64,000 bases of DNA, from NCBI GenBank assembly GCA_013399875.1, contig VXAZ01000263.1, positions 249,262 to 313,261 on the forward strand. The letters run 5' to 3'. The notes below the pieces were generated by a model that searched no databases, was not told the DNA's origin, and worked only from the letters and a program-made list of their open reading frames with translations. Origin of the DNA: Gymnorhina tibicen (taxonomy: Eukaryota; Chordata; Aves; Passeriformes; Artamidae). Position numbers and translations under genes: made by a program. Of this stretch, positions 11,720 to 24,373 are shown piece by piece; positions within the stretch are counted from its first letter, which is position 1; each line of letters begins with the position of its first letter.

Positions 11720-14700
11720 GTAAGTTAACTTTATGTATAAAAGAGAAGTGCTAATTAATGTTAGATAATAGCACTGACAGTCTAGTGCTAAAAGAAAAAT
11801 GCGAAAAAGAAAAAAATTAATATAACTTGATATGCTTTCCATGAATTTTAATGTGCCTTTACAAAGGAAACGTAAATGGTATTGATTAAGTGGGAGCAGT
11901 TCTAATGTTAATTGAACATAGCATGTTTGTATAGGAGGAGAGGATGAATTGTGGCAGATCTTGCTCACAGGCATTTGGCAGTGGGAGCAGATACTGTCTG
12001 GTTTTGTTTCTGTTACTACAGGAGAACTGTGGTCAGAGCTGTTTATCACAGGAGATGACAGATTCTAGGGAAAGTGCTAGGGCTAAAAAATGTGTTCTGT
12101 CACTGTTCTGCCCCTAATCTAGTCAGGCTTTCTGAGCTTTCAGTACATGGAGCTTTATCCAGGGTTCACACCATCGTCTCTTACTTATTGTGGCTAAAAA
12201 ACAAACAGTCAAATCCATTTAATGTAATTTTAAATATGATCAACCTTCCTGAGTTCCAGAATATGGTTTGGGAAGTTTTGTCATTTCAAGTTGCAGACTG
12301 CTGTTAGTCTTCCAGTAAAATGACTGTTTATTTTTTAAATAAAGATGCTGGCTGTCATAGCAAGTATCTTCAGATTCTGAATGACACAGGATTTTGTACA
12401 GATATATTTAAAGTCAAAAGCTTGGGAGTCCTATAATGTAGTCTGTCCTTTTTTTGTGTTTTTGTAAGGAAATTGGAGCATATCACAATAATGCTATCCT
12501 ACAACTTCTTTCCAGTGTTCTGCTTGTGATTCTTGCTCTTAAGTAATATAATTGGACAGTCAGTTTGTATTAGTCCTGAGAACCTTCTCATTATTGTGTA
12601 CCCATTCCATTTTTGTGTTCGGTTAGCTTTGATATAGAAGACAGATATATTTCAGCATTTTATTAATATGCTGGGTTTTTTTGTCTTGAGCACTACAATT
12701 AAGGTGCAGTGGAGCATTGACTTTTTTATTCAGAAACCTGTTTTCAGGTGGAGCAAGTGCTGAGGTAAAGTTCTCCATGCCTACTTTCAGTTCAGAAGAA
12801 AACGTTAGAATATTATCCAGGCATACCTGTAATTCAGTGTTGGGATGTAACCTGAGGTAGGGTCTCACAGGAGTACAGGTTGGATACGTCATGTAGTCAG
12901 TCCCCTTCTAGTCCACTTATTGCATAATACAATGCAAATCTGAAAACAGGAATATTCTTAATTTTATATTTCATAGCATGGAAAAACATCCTCCTTCAGG
13001 AGAATCCTGGGTTTTTTTACTCACATATTTGCAGATGTAGCCTAGAACCAAAGTACCATGTATACACAGAGCATTGGGAAGTCCACAGGATATTGTAACA
13101 ATATGTACAGGTACAAAATCCATGTCAGGCCAATCCAAAGCTAGAATGTGTGACTTCAGCTTGGTCAAAAGAAATGCTTTCATTAACCGAAGACTTCTGA
13201 ATAGAAAACTGATGAGTTCCAGGCAGAAAGAAAAAGCTTCCATTTGCTAAACGCCATTGATTTTTGAGGAAGAAATTGACTTTCATTTCTGTTTTGGCTT
13301 TGTACTTACACCTTTTAAAAATTACACAGGCAATTCTAGATTTTGATTTTTAAAATGTAAAATTATCAATACATAATGTTAGGTGTAAGTAATAATTAAT
13401 CATATTACCTAATTACTAAAATTTCACGTGGAATGACTGTTAAAAATAAAAATTGATCATTGTATGTTCTTTCTTTAAACACTAGTGTCTATTTGTAATT
13501 TATTTCAAATTAAGTTTTTGTTACCACTAGGAAATACCCCAGTAATCTATAATATTGTGTGACAATATGCAGGTGGAAAAACTAGGGAGGAAGGGAAAAA
13601 AATCTTTAAAAATAGCAATTTCCACCAACCACAGCAATTGCTTTCAAAAAACTAACTCAAAATCTATTGTGATTTAGTTGGAAAAGTCAGAGAGAATATT
13701 TCTACAGTCTTATTTTTCCCCCTGTTGAATTGGCTACACTCAGCACTTATAAATGTTGAATTGTACTTGATTCGAAATACTCTGCTTTTCACAACTGTGC
13801 TACTCCAGTTAATCTGAGCAAGTTGCTCATTTTTTCATACTCTCCAATCTGTGCAGTGTTGTGGATTGAGAGCTGGTTTGCTTCACCTAGCTCCAAGGCA
13901 TTCTGTTCTTTCTAGTTACTGTAATCAGTCTGTAATTCCAAACATTTGACTGAAGGATACATTGATCATGTATGAAATGTCTTAGTCTAAATAACAAGGA
14001 GGCAAAATGACCCTTATTGAAACTTCACAATTCTAAAATGTCCCTACTTAAATTGTTTGATCAGTTTTTACTGAATATAATGTTACAAATATGACTTTTT
14101 TTTCTTAAAAAGGTACATTAATAGAAAAGCACTGGAGGTTTTGGATTTTTTTTCCTGGAAACAGTGCTGGTTTATTTTTGTTTTACTAAAATAGTTATTA
14201 TAAACTGTACTTCAATAATGGAATATTGGACTCTTGCTAACTGAACATCTGATTTTCATTTTCCACTGAATTTTCATTTCCCTATGTTTTTGACCTGACA
14301 TGTGAAAATAATTATTTTTAATTGGACTTCTCTGAGTTCTGATCAAACTGCTATTTTATTCTTGAAAAAGTATCTAAAAGTCTTTATGTCAAAGATACAG
14401 AACGATTCTTCCCCAAAACTTCAACATTTTCAAGTTAGTGTTTGTTTCATTCCAGTGAGTAGCTCCCATTTTGCTACATCAGTAGCAGACTCTTTGTCTC
14501 AAAAGTACTGTAAACCACAGTGATATTTTGCATGAGGGAGCATCCATTTTTGAGTATGTAATAAAGCATCCAATTCCAAGCACCTTTTGTCATCTATAAA
14601 TATATTAGGAATATTTAGTTGCCTTGAGGTAGTTGAGGGAAAAGTAGCACCAAAAGGTGTTTATCCTCTTGCTGTCTGTCCCATCTTGCTAACAGAATTT

Positions 14701-15244
14701 TCAAGGTGAAATCATAGTCCCGTTAGGGCCAACTGTGGCTTGGAATTCCTGTCTCCCTTGAGATCAGCCTTTGGCATGGCACTTCTCAGTGACAGAAGGA
14801 GCAGGGCTGACGTGCATGTTCCAGACACGTGAGAGGACACAGCATGTCCTTACTCGCGGCTTGACAGGACAGTGAAAGGGTGAATGTCCTCTGCATCACT
14901 AAGCCCTGCTAAATACCTTTTGTCCTGAATTAACTTTTATTTAGTGCTTTTGATAAGTGCGAACGGGTTAAGTCTTGCAAGTGCCGCTTTAGTACTCTAA
15001 TTCTTTGCAATTCTCTTATGTTGTGCTTGCTTAAAGTAGCTGTTTAACTCTCAAAGGGTCAGCTGCCCTTTTTACTATGCATTCTCAGTGACAAGAAGTT
15101 AATCACCTTACAAGTTTGTTTGTCATGGGGCTTTTGTCTCCCATATACTAGGGCTGTTTGGGCTAAAGAAGAGTATTTTCTGTATTGTCTGAGGTCGAGT
15201 ACATAACAGCTAAAGAAAAACCAATATTTTTCTCATCTCCTTAG
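11720..15244 (+). other. CBLB: CBLB intron 3 of window
   Basis: This 3.5-kb intron has a consensus gtaagt donor and a ctccttag acceptor. It is mostly AT-rich. A block of higher GC at about 14680-14900 stands out in composition, but I could not assign it to a repeat family or exon. No RNA gene was recognised. Confidence 0.85.
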
Positions 15245-15388
15245 GTGCCCTGGTCCTTCAGCAAATTCTCTGTCTGATAAATCAAGGGAACACCCAGATG
15301 ATGATGATGAATACAAAATCCCTTCTTCGCATCCTGTAATACTGAGCTCACAACCACCTCATGGTCATAATATAAAACCTCTTGCTCG
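15245..15388 (+). CDS. CBLB: CBLB exon 4 of window (DDDDEYKIP Crk-type tyrosine motif)
   Basis: This 144-nt exon completes Lys, then reads [17 protein letters not shown] followed by the acidic run [13 protein letters not shown] and ends with NIKPLAR. Tyr at 15312-15314 lies in a YxxP context, known in CBL family proteins as the CRK/CRKL SH2-binding site after phosphorylation. The GAT repeat encoding the Asp run is a short in-frame trinucleotide tract that may vary in length. The acceptor is ctccttag|GTG and the donor is CTCG|gtaagg. The split Arg codon CG+G is completed by exon 5. Confidence 0.94.
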
Positions 15389-18300
15389 GTAAGGTAATTT
15401 AGCAGCCTTGAAAGAAATTTATTTACAAAACCTCTGCTTTTTTTCCAAAATTAACTGGATTCAATGTCTGTAATGATGGTTAAGCTTGCCTGCCTTCTAA
15501 GCTTGGATTATCTATGCTTCCGTTTTATTTGGCCACCGCCACAGATACAAAACTATGAAGTTCACATCATTGTATCTCTCTTGTGTCAGAACTGGGTATT
15601 TTTTGCCTTTGGATACCATTTCTGCAGTTGGTCTTTTTTTTCCTCTTACTCTGAGGTTTTCAAAACTGACCAGGAGATTCAACCCCTACAACTCTTTAAA
15701 ATTTAATTTTAAGGAGAATTGTGTGACTGAAATTCCCAGTCATCTTTGAAAATCTTAGCCTTTCACATTTTATATAGTTCATTTTAAAAGCAATGCAGTA
15801 CTGAAAAGTATGTGAACTGGCAGCCTCCTGTACATACTTTGATTCTCTTTTTGTCCAATGTATAGTGTGCCTTTTTAGCTTCTTGAGCCCGTTTGGCAGC
15901 ATATTTTCTTTGTACTTCTCAGGTAAAGAACCTTTTTTTAAAGAAATAAAGCTGGAATGTATCTCCTTAGCTTTAAATATGTTCTGAAACAATACCACCA
16001 AACTTTCACTTATTAGAATTACTAATGAATTATGACAAGGAGACTTGGAGCAAGGGACGTGGCAACTCAAGGCTGTGACATTCCTGCTGAACTTCGCCCC
16101 TTAAAAAGATACGAATGGCTGGAATTAAGAGAATAAGCCTTAAGTCTTAGGGGGAAAAAAAGGGCAAATGTTTTACTGGTCTTGTAAGTCACAAGTATTA
16201 TATAAAAATCAAGTATGATCTAAAAAATTTAGTCCCTCCTATGATTAAAAATATTCCGTGACATGTTGCCATTTTCTTCTTCTCTGTCAGAATGTGATGT
16301 CGAGGACCCACCATCAATAAAGCTCAACATGTCTCTCACCCCAAAGTTAGCCTATAATAATTTTCAGACTTTTAAGTCAGAATTTAAAACAGGTAGACAA
16401 AAACTCATAATATGATCATTCTTTGCATGCAGGTTAGAAGTTCTGTCTTAGAAATCCTGGTCCAGGCTTCACTGCATAGACATGAGTATTGTGCAGTGTC
16501 TAAGCTTTATGAACTTAGGTACCTAAATTCTTATCTACAGTATGAGACTTAAAACAAAAAAATCAGTGATAAAAAGAACTGTGTTGGCTAAGCAAAAAAT
16601 GGGAAGTAAGAGGAAAAAAATTCCAAGGTCCTAATCCTTTTTGCCTTTGCCATTTTTTATGTGATCGTGTTGTGCTTCTGTATGGGAATGATGCAAATGG
16701 ATGCAAACTGAAATGTTCTTGAGAACATAAGCAGCTGGAAAAATAGAATCTTACAGTTTTTATTATACAGAAAAAAATAGACTGCCTTCAGTTGGCTGGT
16801 ACAGTATTTTACCAGACCCTTAGAATTATTAATAGAGGCTGTAGATAGAAAGATGATTTCCAAGTTTTCTCCAATTTTTACTGTGCGTATGGTGAGGTTT
16901 TTTTACATGAATTCAGGACTTGCTACAGATAAAATGCCTCAGTTTGCTATTCAAGTTGCTCCATGATTACAACCACCAACTCCTCTTATTATACAATCTG
17001 ATAAAAATTTTAACTCAAAACAAACCATTCTCCAAGGCATTAAAAAAAAAATCTGGTGTTCCATATACTTAAAATATCTTCTTCTAGCTACCGTCACTGC
17101 TTAGATGTGAAAGCTGAGATAAAGTTTTCAAGAAAGAATATGATGTTGTATTCTTTTAATGCACTTCATTAAATATCATGGGAGGGATGCTTTGTTTCAG
17201 TGAAAATTCTCGTTATTGTTCAGCAAAACTGTTACCAACTTTTTTTATTTCTTTTTTTAAATGTTACAAATTTTTAGTACATTTCAGTTCTTTTCCTCCA
17301 GTGTCACTTTCTCTTACTCTTTCCTAAGTGTTACTCCCTCGCTTCTTGGATAGTACTTGGAGTTTTAAGTATGCTAAAGAGCTTTCAAAGTTTTGTCAGG
17401 ATGTTTTGTGGTTTAGGAATTATGTAATTGGTCCATCCTACTCCCCAGTTTGTGTTGCCTTTTCTGTCTTTTACCTGTAGATATGACAATACTGAAAATA
17501 TTTCAAGAATAATACAAAAAATGATTCACAGTGTTACTTTCTGACAGATCATTTAATTGTCTGGTTTGTTGCTGCTGAACATCTCTTCAGTTCAGTTCAG
17601 GAACAGGAAATAAAAGGAAAGAATTTCAGCATTACTAATCAGGCTATTATTAGAAGAATGTTACATTATTACGTTTGCTGTCTTTTCCTAATAAAGCTTT
17701 TTCCAAAAGGGGAGGGGACAGAAGGCTTGCTTGTTAGTACTCATTTGATGCCCTTTTTTCTGGTGTTTACAGTTAATGTAAACAGGTATTTCAGCATTGT
17801 TTGTAAACTGATCACTTAGCTGGGCTCAGTATGAACTGCATACTTCCACAGTGGTGCCATGCTCAGTTACCTTGCTCCCTGTGGCTAGTTACATTATTGA
17901 AAATGCAGACTAGATTAAGATCAGAGTAGAAAATATTCTTAATTACTTAGTGTATGTGGTGAGGAGTCAAAGGAAGTGTTGCATCCGCTGCATTTGAAAG
18001 ATTGAACTGATCTAATGTCAAAGAAAGAAACAACACTTCTTTACCACTTCTCTGGGGGAATTAATTTGTAGCAAAATATCTCTTACCATTAGGGGCTTTT
18101 TGGCCTTTTTTTTTGTCTCATTTGGGGTTTTTGTTTGTTTGTTTGTTTTTAAATCTTGCATTTATTCCTATATTTATTTCATTAATCCTAGTTGTAACTC
18201 TTGGGACCACAAATGCAATTTGCTTCCTCTTTCCTGTTTATATATTTTAGATGATTCCAGACCCTTATTCATTCCTCTGTTCCTTGTGGCCAAAGCTGAT

Positions 18301-19378
18301 AAGTTTATTAATACTGTTGGTAAAAGCCCCAAATCTGAAATTCTAGATGTATATAACTCTAGCAGATTTCCCGGTGTTTAATAATAATGGTGCATGGTGG
18401 GATGGGATTTTTATCTTTAAGCTGGAATTGCTTAGCATGGTGGCCTTTTTCCAAGGCAACTCTCTGATTCTTTCTGAATATGCAGGGCCCACAGTTGTGA
18501 CAGGAGCAATTTCCTGGGTCTTTTGTATTTTTAAACAATATTTAGTATTATGAAAAGGCTTGTTCTGTAATTTTCCCTGCCATATTTGAACAAAGTCTTC
18601 TTACAAAAATAATCTCCAGTATTTTTTACAGGATGGTAGGCACTCTTTACTGTTTGGTTGGATGATTTTCATATTAATTTGATACTGTTGTTTAGTTATG
18701 AGGGCAGAATGTGCTTCCATTTAAAAAAAAAAAATCAGTAAACTGTGCTAGAAGTATCAGCCAGGCTCAGCTTTTTGATACAGAAATGAGTAGATTCCTG
18801 CAAAACTGCTTTGGCTGGTTCAATTTGGGGTTTTCGCTAGGGTTTTTTTTTAATGTTTGCAAAGTTGAGCTGAAATTTGTTATTATTAGTGGAGTGTTGT
18901 GGTGTCCTGTTTGGATCTTTTTGTTGTTCTTATGTTTTGTTTAATGGTTTCTCATTTTTTTTAAATGGTGTGCTTTGCTGTGGATAATTACCAAAATCCA
19001 CACTTCCCTTTTTTCCTATTTCTGCTAGCGAAAATTCAGCATCTGGGAAGGTGAACTGAGTCTGTGACGTGTGAATAAACTAATGACCTGAGCTCTGAAG
19101 TGAGGACTGTGTTTAATGTTAGTTCTTCCTCTAACTTGTATTGCAGCCTATGTTATTTTAAGCCATATCAGTATGTCACCAAGAAAGCAGTATAATCCTT
19201 CAAAGCAGTTTTGATGAGGGTTAACCAGCATCTGCTCTCAATATCAAAAAAATGTAAATTTTAAAATTGGTGCTGCTTATTGTCCTTCATTCATTTCCAT
19301 ATAGTGAACTGCCAGGTACTGCTCATTCAGGGAGTTAATGCTTGGCTAAATGGTTGATTGCTTCATGTCTGTCTTCAG
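15389..19378 (+). other. CBLB: CBLB intron 4 of window
   Basis: This 4-kb intron has donor gtaagg and acceptor catgtctgtcttcag. It is AT-rich with several poly-T or T/G-rich runs, including a (GTTT)n tract near 18129-18150. No repeat family or RNA gene was recognised. Open frames within it (for example 15696-16070 on the - strand) lack any recognisable domain. Confidence 0.85.
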
Positions 19379-19458
19379 GGTGTGTGAGAATGGTCAATGT
19401 GCGAATGGAACACACAGTGCTACTTCCGAGATAAAGAAATCTAAACATCCAGAGTCAG
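19379..19458 (+). CDS. CBLB: CBLB exon 5 of window (short linker)
   Basis: This 80-nt exon encodes R-VCENGQCANGTHSATSEIKK followed by SKHPES and the first base of a Gly codon. It matches the CDNGHCMLNGTHG-like linker of mammalian CBL-B. The acceptor is tctgtcttcag|GGT and the donor is GTCAG|gtacgt. It is separated from the next exon by only 100 bp. A segment of about seven residues (DLSIYLK as I recall it) that follows the PD/PE position in the human reference protein is not encoded here. Confidence 0.92.
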
Positions 19459-19558
19459 GTACGTTTTTATTTTTCCCTGTTTGTCAAGCAGATTTACTCT
19501 GTGCTGCCCTAGGGGTGCAGCAGGAAAACATTTCACTTCTTGTGGTTGTGTCGTTCAG

Positions 19559-19690
19559 GAGATGTCTATGACGCACCTACTGTTCCGGTACCTTTGCCAC
19601 CTGCACGGCCTCCTACCAGAGACAACCCCAAACACAGCTCTTTGCTCAACAGGACACCCTCCGATTATGATCTTCTGGTGCCCCCTTTAG
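19559..19690 (+). CDS. CBLB: CBLB exon 6 of window (VPLPPAR / NRTPSDYD module)
   Basis: This 132-nt exon has phase 1 at both ends and so is frame-neutral if skipped. It encodes [39 protein letters not shown] and LVPPL. Tyr at 19666-19668 lies in [10 protein letters not shown], one of the conserved C-terminal tyrosines of CBL-B. The VPLPPAR...NRTxSxDYD layout repeats in exon 8, suggesting an ancient internal duplication. The acceptor is gtgtcgttcag|GAG. The donor TTAG|gttgca lacks the +3 purine and +5 G and is the weakest in the gene. The preceding intron is only 100 bp (19459-19558). Confidence 0.93.
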   Translation, partial: EMSMTHLLFRYLCHLHGLLPETTPNTALCSTGHPPIMIFWCPL

Positions 19691-20973
19691 GTTGCAGACT
19701 TTTTGCTGATTACATGTAATGGTTAACACTGCCCAGATGAACTAAATGCCGTGTTTACTGAAAAACAGCCAGTGTTGAGTATGTTAGGAGTACCAAACGG
19801 GCTATGAGCTAAATATTACAGCTGTAAGTCAATATTCATGTCATGTGGAGTCTGTGTGTAAGCCCTCACTTGAGACAGACAAAAAGGTATAGTAAATCTG
19901 TATTCCAGCTATACAAAAAAATAACCATTTTCCCTAAAATAAATTTTAATCGTCCCTTAATAAGAAATTTGAGCATTGCAATTTAATGCAGTAGTGGAGC
20001 ATTCTTCCTACTGTAGCTTAAATAATTCCGTTTATTTTATCAAATACAAAGAAGAATGCCAAAAAGATGGTATTTGAGTAAAAAACCAAACCACTAAATC
20101 AGTAAGTTAATTTCTGGCTTTTTTTCCACCATCAAGTTACAATTCAAAACTCACTGCTGTCTACAGTCACCAAAAGCTCTTTTTTCCAACCCTGATTTCT
20201 GTTCTGTTCTACACAAAAATCAGTGATCTCTGATATTATATATATTGATGCTGTGCTTGGGGACCACCCACACCGTCATTGACAAACTCAGTTGCATGGC
20301 TGTGTCTGTGTGTATGTGTCAGCATCCAATTTTCTGGTTCCATAAAACCTTTTGAACATTTGAACGCTGTGCTGTCTCTGGTCCCTGAAGTGTTCCTGAG
20401 ATGCAGGAGAAATGAAGGCAAAAGAACACATAAAAATCATGGTGCTTGGTGACTCTAGTCCTGCTTGCACCACCTTTGTATAAGAGGTGGATTCTTCTGC
20501 CAAGCTCTAGAAAATTCAGCTTATATCTGGAGTCAGAGCTTCTGAACAGCAGATAGAGATAATACACAGTATAAATGTAGCAGATTCAGTGCAGTCAGCA
20601 TTGGTGTTTTTATATAAATATACTTGCTTAGCCACTGAAATACAGCTGTTATTCTACCATGCTACTCAGTGAAGCTTTCATTGTAGTACACTCTTGGCAA
20701 CTGAGTCGCTAAAAGCAATCTCTCCTTTCAGCCCAGAAAAGAAACTGAGCACTGCAAAAGGTCATTCAGAGCATATTTTAGAAGAGGACTGTGGGTATTA
20801 ACAGTTAGGTTTACAGTTTCATTGCTGGAGTCACTGAACTGCTTACATGAACCATAGGAGTAAAGGCCTCAGCAGCCAGAGAAAAATAAAGTTAATAAGC
20901 TTTATGCTTTATTCCTTATTCTGCAGTTCTTAATGAAGTTTTGCTCATCTAATAATTCATTTCTAAACTGCAG
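19691..20973 (+). other. CBLB: CBLB intron 6 of window
   Basis: This 1.28-kb intron begins with the weak donor gttgca and ends tttctaaactgcag. Overlapping - strand frames at 20236-20567 have no recognisable product. Nothing else was seen. Confidence 0.85.
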
Positions 20974-21114
20974 GTGAAGATGCATTTGATAGCTCGCCCC
21001 CCTCACTCCCACCACCACCGCCACCACCTGCCCGGCACAGCATGATCGAGCACACAAAACCTGCTGGCTCAGGGAGCCGACCCTCTTCAGGACATGAACT
21101 CTTCGTTCATTCTG
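20974..21114 (+). CDS. CBLB: CBLB exon 7 of window (polyproline [11 protein letters not shown])
   Basis: This 141-nt exon, phase 1 at both ends, encodes [20 protein letters not shown] then [20 protein letters not shown] and HELFVHS. The polyproline run is encoded by a CCA/CCG/CCT-rich tract at about 21001-21031. The exon matches the mammalian [18 protein letters not shown]...SRPSSGQDLF block. The last residues (LFVHS) join DPHFDP of exon 8, where mammals have a slightly longer segment (my recollection). The acceptor is aaactgcag|GTG and the donor is TCTG|gtagga. Confidence 0.94.
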
Positions 21115-23584
21115 GTAGGAATACAGAGGAAACAATGTATTTTATTTCATCTTTCTTTACTTCAGAAGCTTATCTGTTCAGTGATAAAGTTGTCATCAGG
21201 TCTCAAGAACTCCTTATACAAAATATTAAAAAATCAAAATTTTTAATGGTGGAGGTGAAGCTACTCAGAAGATAGAAACACTTCACTTTTCATTATTACA
21301 AAGTAATAAAATAAGGTCAATATTTCTATACCAGGCTAGAAATTTTGTACATTGTAGTTTTCTGTTGTAATCTGTAATATTAGTCTATATCTTTTTGTCA
21401 ACTCCATTGTTTTCAGCAGTAAAACATAATTGATGGTGGTTATTTTCAAGTTGAAACTTTGAAAGAAGCTGGAAAATAAGGGAAAATAATTTTGCTACAA
21501 AACTATATTATGAACACAATTGCTAGGTCCTGGGGTTCATAACCTTTTTGCTACGTCAAGTAACCTTTTTGCTAAGTCAGGTTTTCACCTATCTCTCTCT
21601 GTAAATCACTGTGACACATTCAGTCTGATATGTTGCTTGTAAAAGGTATAAAAACTGTGTTCACAATTCATGATCTTTGTCTTTGACTTGAAAAGAGTTT
21701 GACTTTCAGGTTAATGAAGTTGAATACATTTGCTGATTATGATACAGATTACAACAGGATTTTTGTGGGTTATAGTGCATGTCTGTGAACTGATTTTTTT
21801 TCTTTTCTCTGTGGAAGCTTTCAAAGGATGTTGGTGTCTCTAAGTTTACCTTTTCTGTGAATATTTTCAGGGAGAATGATCTGCCTTGTGGTGGGGTTAG
21901 ATGTTGTCTTTCCCCTCTCTGTTTTTCTTAGAAGCTCTACGGAGTGGGATAAAATGAAATGTTTTGGCCATAGTTTCACAGGAAGGCCAGAATGTGGGTG
22001 ACAAGCAGTCATGTGCAGCTGCATGATGGCCTGACAGGTTGTCTGGTGTTCGGCTGATGTGTGTGAGTGGAACTCACTGTGGGGTGAAAGGGGACCTACT
22101 TTAGGTTGAAGTGCAGTGACCTTTTATGGGATGTTTTTATTATGTATGTTTTGCTATCAGTCAAGGCCTGACATTGAGTTATTTGCCAAAGCTGTGTGTG
22201 TTTTATAATGCAAATTCAACTCAGTGTGTTACTTTCTCATTTAAGTTTCTGAAGGCATCCAGGTAAAAAGACTTGTAAGAGCACATTACAGAATTTAAAG
22301 GTTGATGTTCATAAATACAGTGTAATTTATCTTCTGCACTTCAAAATAAAAACAATGTAATCTTCAGCAGTCTAGTCTGAATGGATGCCTCAGTTTTATC
22401 ATCTTATGTGGAAACACGCACTGCACTGTTCAGTTCTGATGGGAGTGGAGAGGAAAAATAGGAGGCCTCACACACAGATGCACACAAGCTCCATCTGTCT
22501 GTGCCCAGTTCCCAGAAACATGCAGAGTTTTAAATTTTTAAATGCAACTTCCAAATAATCCAAGAATGTCACTGATAGTGTTAAAAAACATTTAATAGCT
22601 TTAAAAGAAATATCTGGAATATGTATCTGCAGCCATGTATTGTTCTTCATATTTGCATAGGGAATACAATCATACAGCAGCAGTTCTCATTAATCTTAGC
22701 AGTGTATGCATCTACTTAGGCATGCATGGTTGTGTGAATTGGTCTTTTTTTATTCATATGGTATTTCTAAAGCCATATTACTCACTTTGCATCTTGTCAC
22801 ATAATCTGTTGTAGAAGATTTATGATGAGTTTTTGATGATTGGTTTCCGTACAAGTCTTGAGGGTGATTTCTCAGCTATCCATCAGAGCCTGTCAGATTA
22901 GGATAATAATCTCATCATCAACACCAGCAAAAAGCTGCATTCACATACAAAACAAACAGTCTACAAGCACTGAGTTCAGAGCAGAAGCCAGATCCAGGAT
23001 GATGTTACACTTGCTCAGCAGCATCTTTGGTAGACAAGGAAAAGAGAAAAGGAGGACAAAATATACCAGGACTGTTTATTTCTCTCATTTTTTAAATTCT
23101 GTCCCTGTAATATTTACCCATAGCTGGGACTGTATCAATATGAAATCACCCCTGCAGTCTTTGTGAACTGCAAAGCATAGAAGTATAATGAAACTCTAAG
23201 CAAACTGAATAGCTGGGATGTTTCCAATTGTGCTGCTTCAGGCACTGCAGCCTCTTCCATGCTTTGCCAGGCACAATCCCCGCAGTGTCAGGGTTGGGTA
23301 GTTGAAAAGTACCTCATGGATGTGAACAGAAGAGACCACAGTCAGTTCAGGACGGACCACCTTTAAGTTGTGCTCTTGTGTTTGTCACTTCAAACTGTAC
23401 TTACATGTGTCCTGTGAAAGCTGAATTTGGAGGTGTGTGTGCATGTGCTGTGGGGGGACATCTCTGGATTCATGGTTCCTCTGCGTGATGGGAGGCTGTT
23501 TTAATCCTACCTTCTATGCTTCAGCCCTCCCTCAAATAATAATTCTAATTATTCTAAGACACCTTTTTTATTCTGTTATCACAG
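21115..23584 (+). other. CBLB: CBLB intron 7 of window
   Basis: This 2.47-kb intron has donor gtagga and acceptor ttctgttatcacag. It is AT-rich, and no transposon or RNA gene was recognised. Confidence 0.85.
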
Positions 23585-23704
23585 ATCCCCATTTTGACCC
23601 AATAACTGGTCATGTTCCTTTGCCACCTGCTCGGAGAGCACCTGCAGAAAATGTCAAAACAAATAGGACGTCTCAAGATTACGATCAACTTCCTCCATCA
23701 TCAG
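23585..23704 (+). CDS. CBLB: CBLB exon 8 of window (VPLPPARR / NRTSQDYD module)
   Basis: This 120-nt exon, phase 1 at both ends, encodes [21 protein letters not shown] followed by [19 protein letters not shown]. It is close to the mammalian [10 protein letters not shown]...[16 protein letters not shown] block. Tyr at 23680-23682 lies in SQDYDQLPP. Its pattern parallels exon 6: VPLPPAR, a basic/Asn spacer, NRT, then S-x-DYD. The acceptor is ttatcacag|ATC and the donor is TCAG|gtaagg. It is followed by the largest complete intron in the window. Confidence 0.95.
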
Positions 23705-24373
23705 GTAAGGCAGAAAACAGTTCTTGTAGAAAATTACAAGCTTACGAAGAAAATAACTTTCATCCATAAAGTCCAATGAGTTTTTTGTCATCCTGGGCAA
23801 CAAATGACAATGGTGATACTGTTTTACAAAAGTATGAAATCATCAAAGGATAACAGAGACTAAAGTTTTCAAATCAAGGTAGAAGTGGCTACTTGTCTGT
23901 AGGTGTAGATACTACGGCATCAATTTTACCAGCTGCTAAACTGAATGCTTTTGTGAGTTCTAGTGTTCCTTACTTACTGAGAAAGGCAGAGGTTTTCCTG
24001 CCACCTTGCAAGCTCACAAGAGATCAGAAGTACTGCAAGGAGCACAAGCATGTGATTTCCATCTTTGTTTCATTTCTCCTAAACAAAAAAATAGTAGCTT
24101 CACTCTCTAAAGTAGTATTCTTTTCTGTCTTTTTTGATAATATGTCTCTCTGAATTTCTAAGAAACTTTTAAGATGTTTCTTAATAAAACAGCAAGAATC
24201 AAAACCACTTAAAATTCAGTCTTCCTTTTCAATGGAACAGGTACAGTAGAAACAATTCCTCTGCCAAAGAAATTTTGGTTATGTTTTTCAGGCAACAAAA
24301 ATGGTGAATTTAAAGGAAATGTACTCAAGTAAATAAAAATAATAACAGTGTTACCTGTATTTCAGAGCACTTG

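Noticed and set aside
20236..20567. Three overlapping - strand frames in CBLB intron 6
   Set aside because: Short, mutually overlapping, no domain. Consistent with chance.
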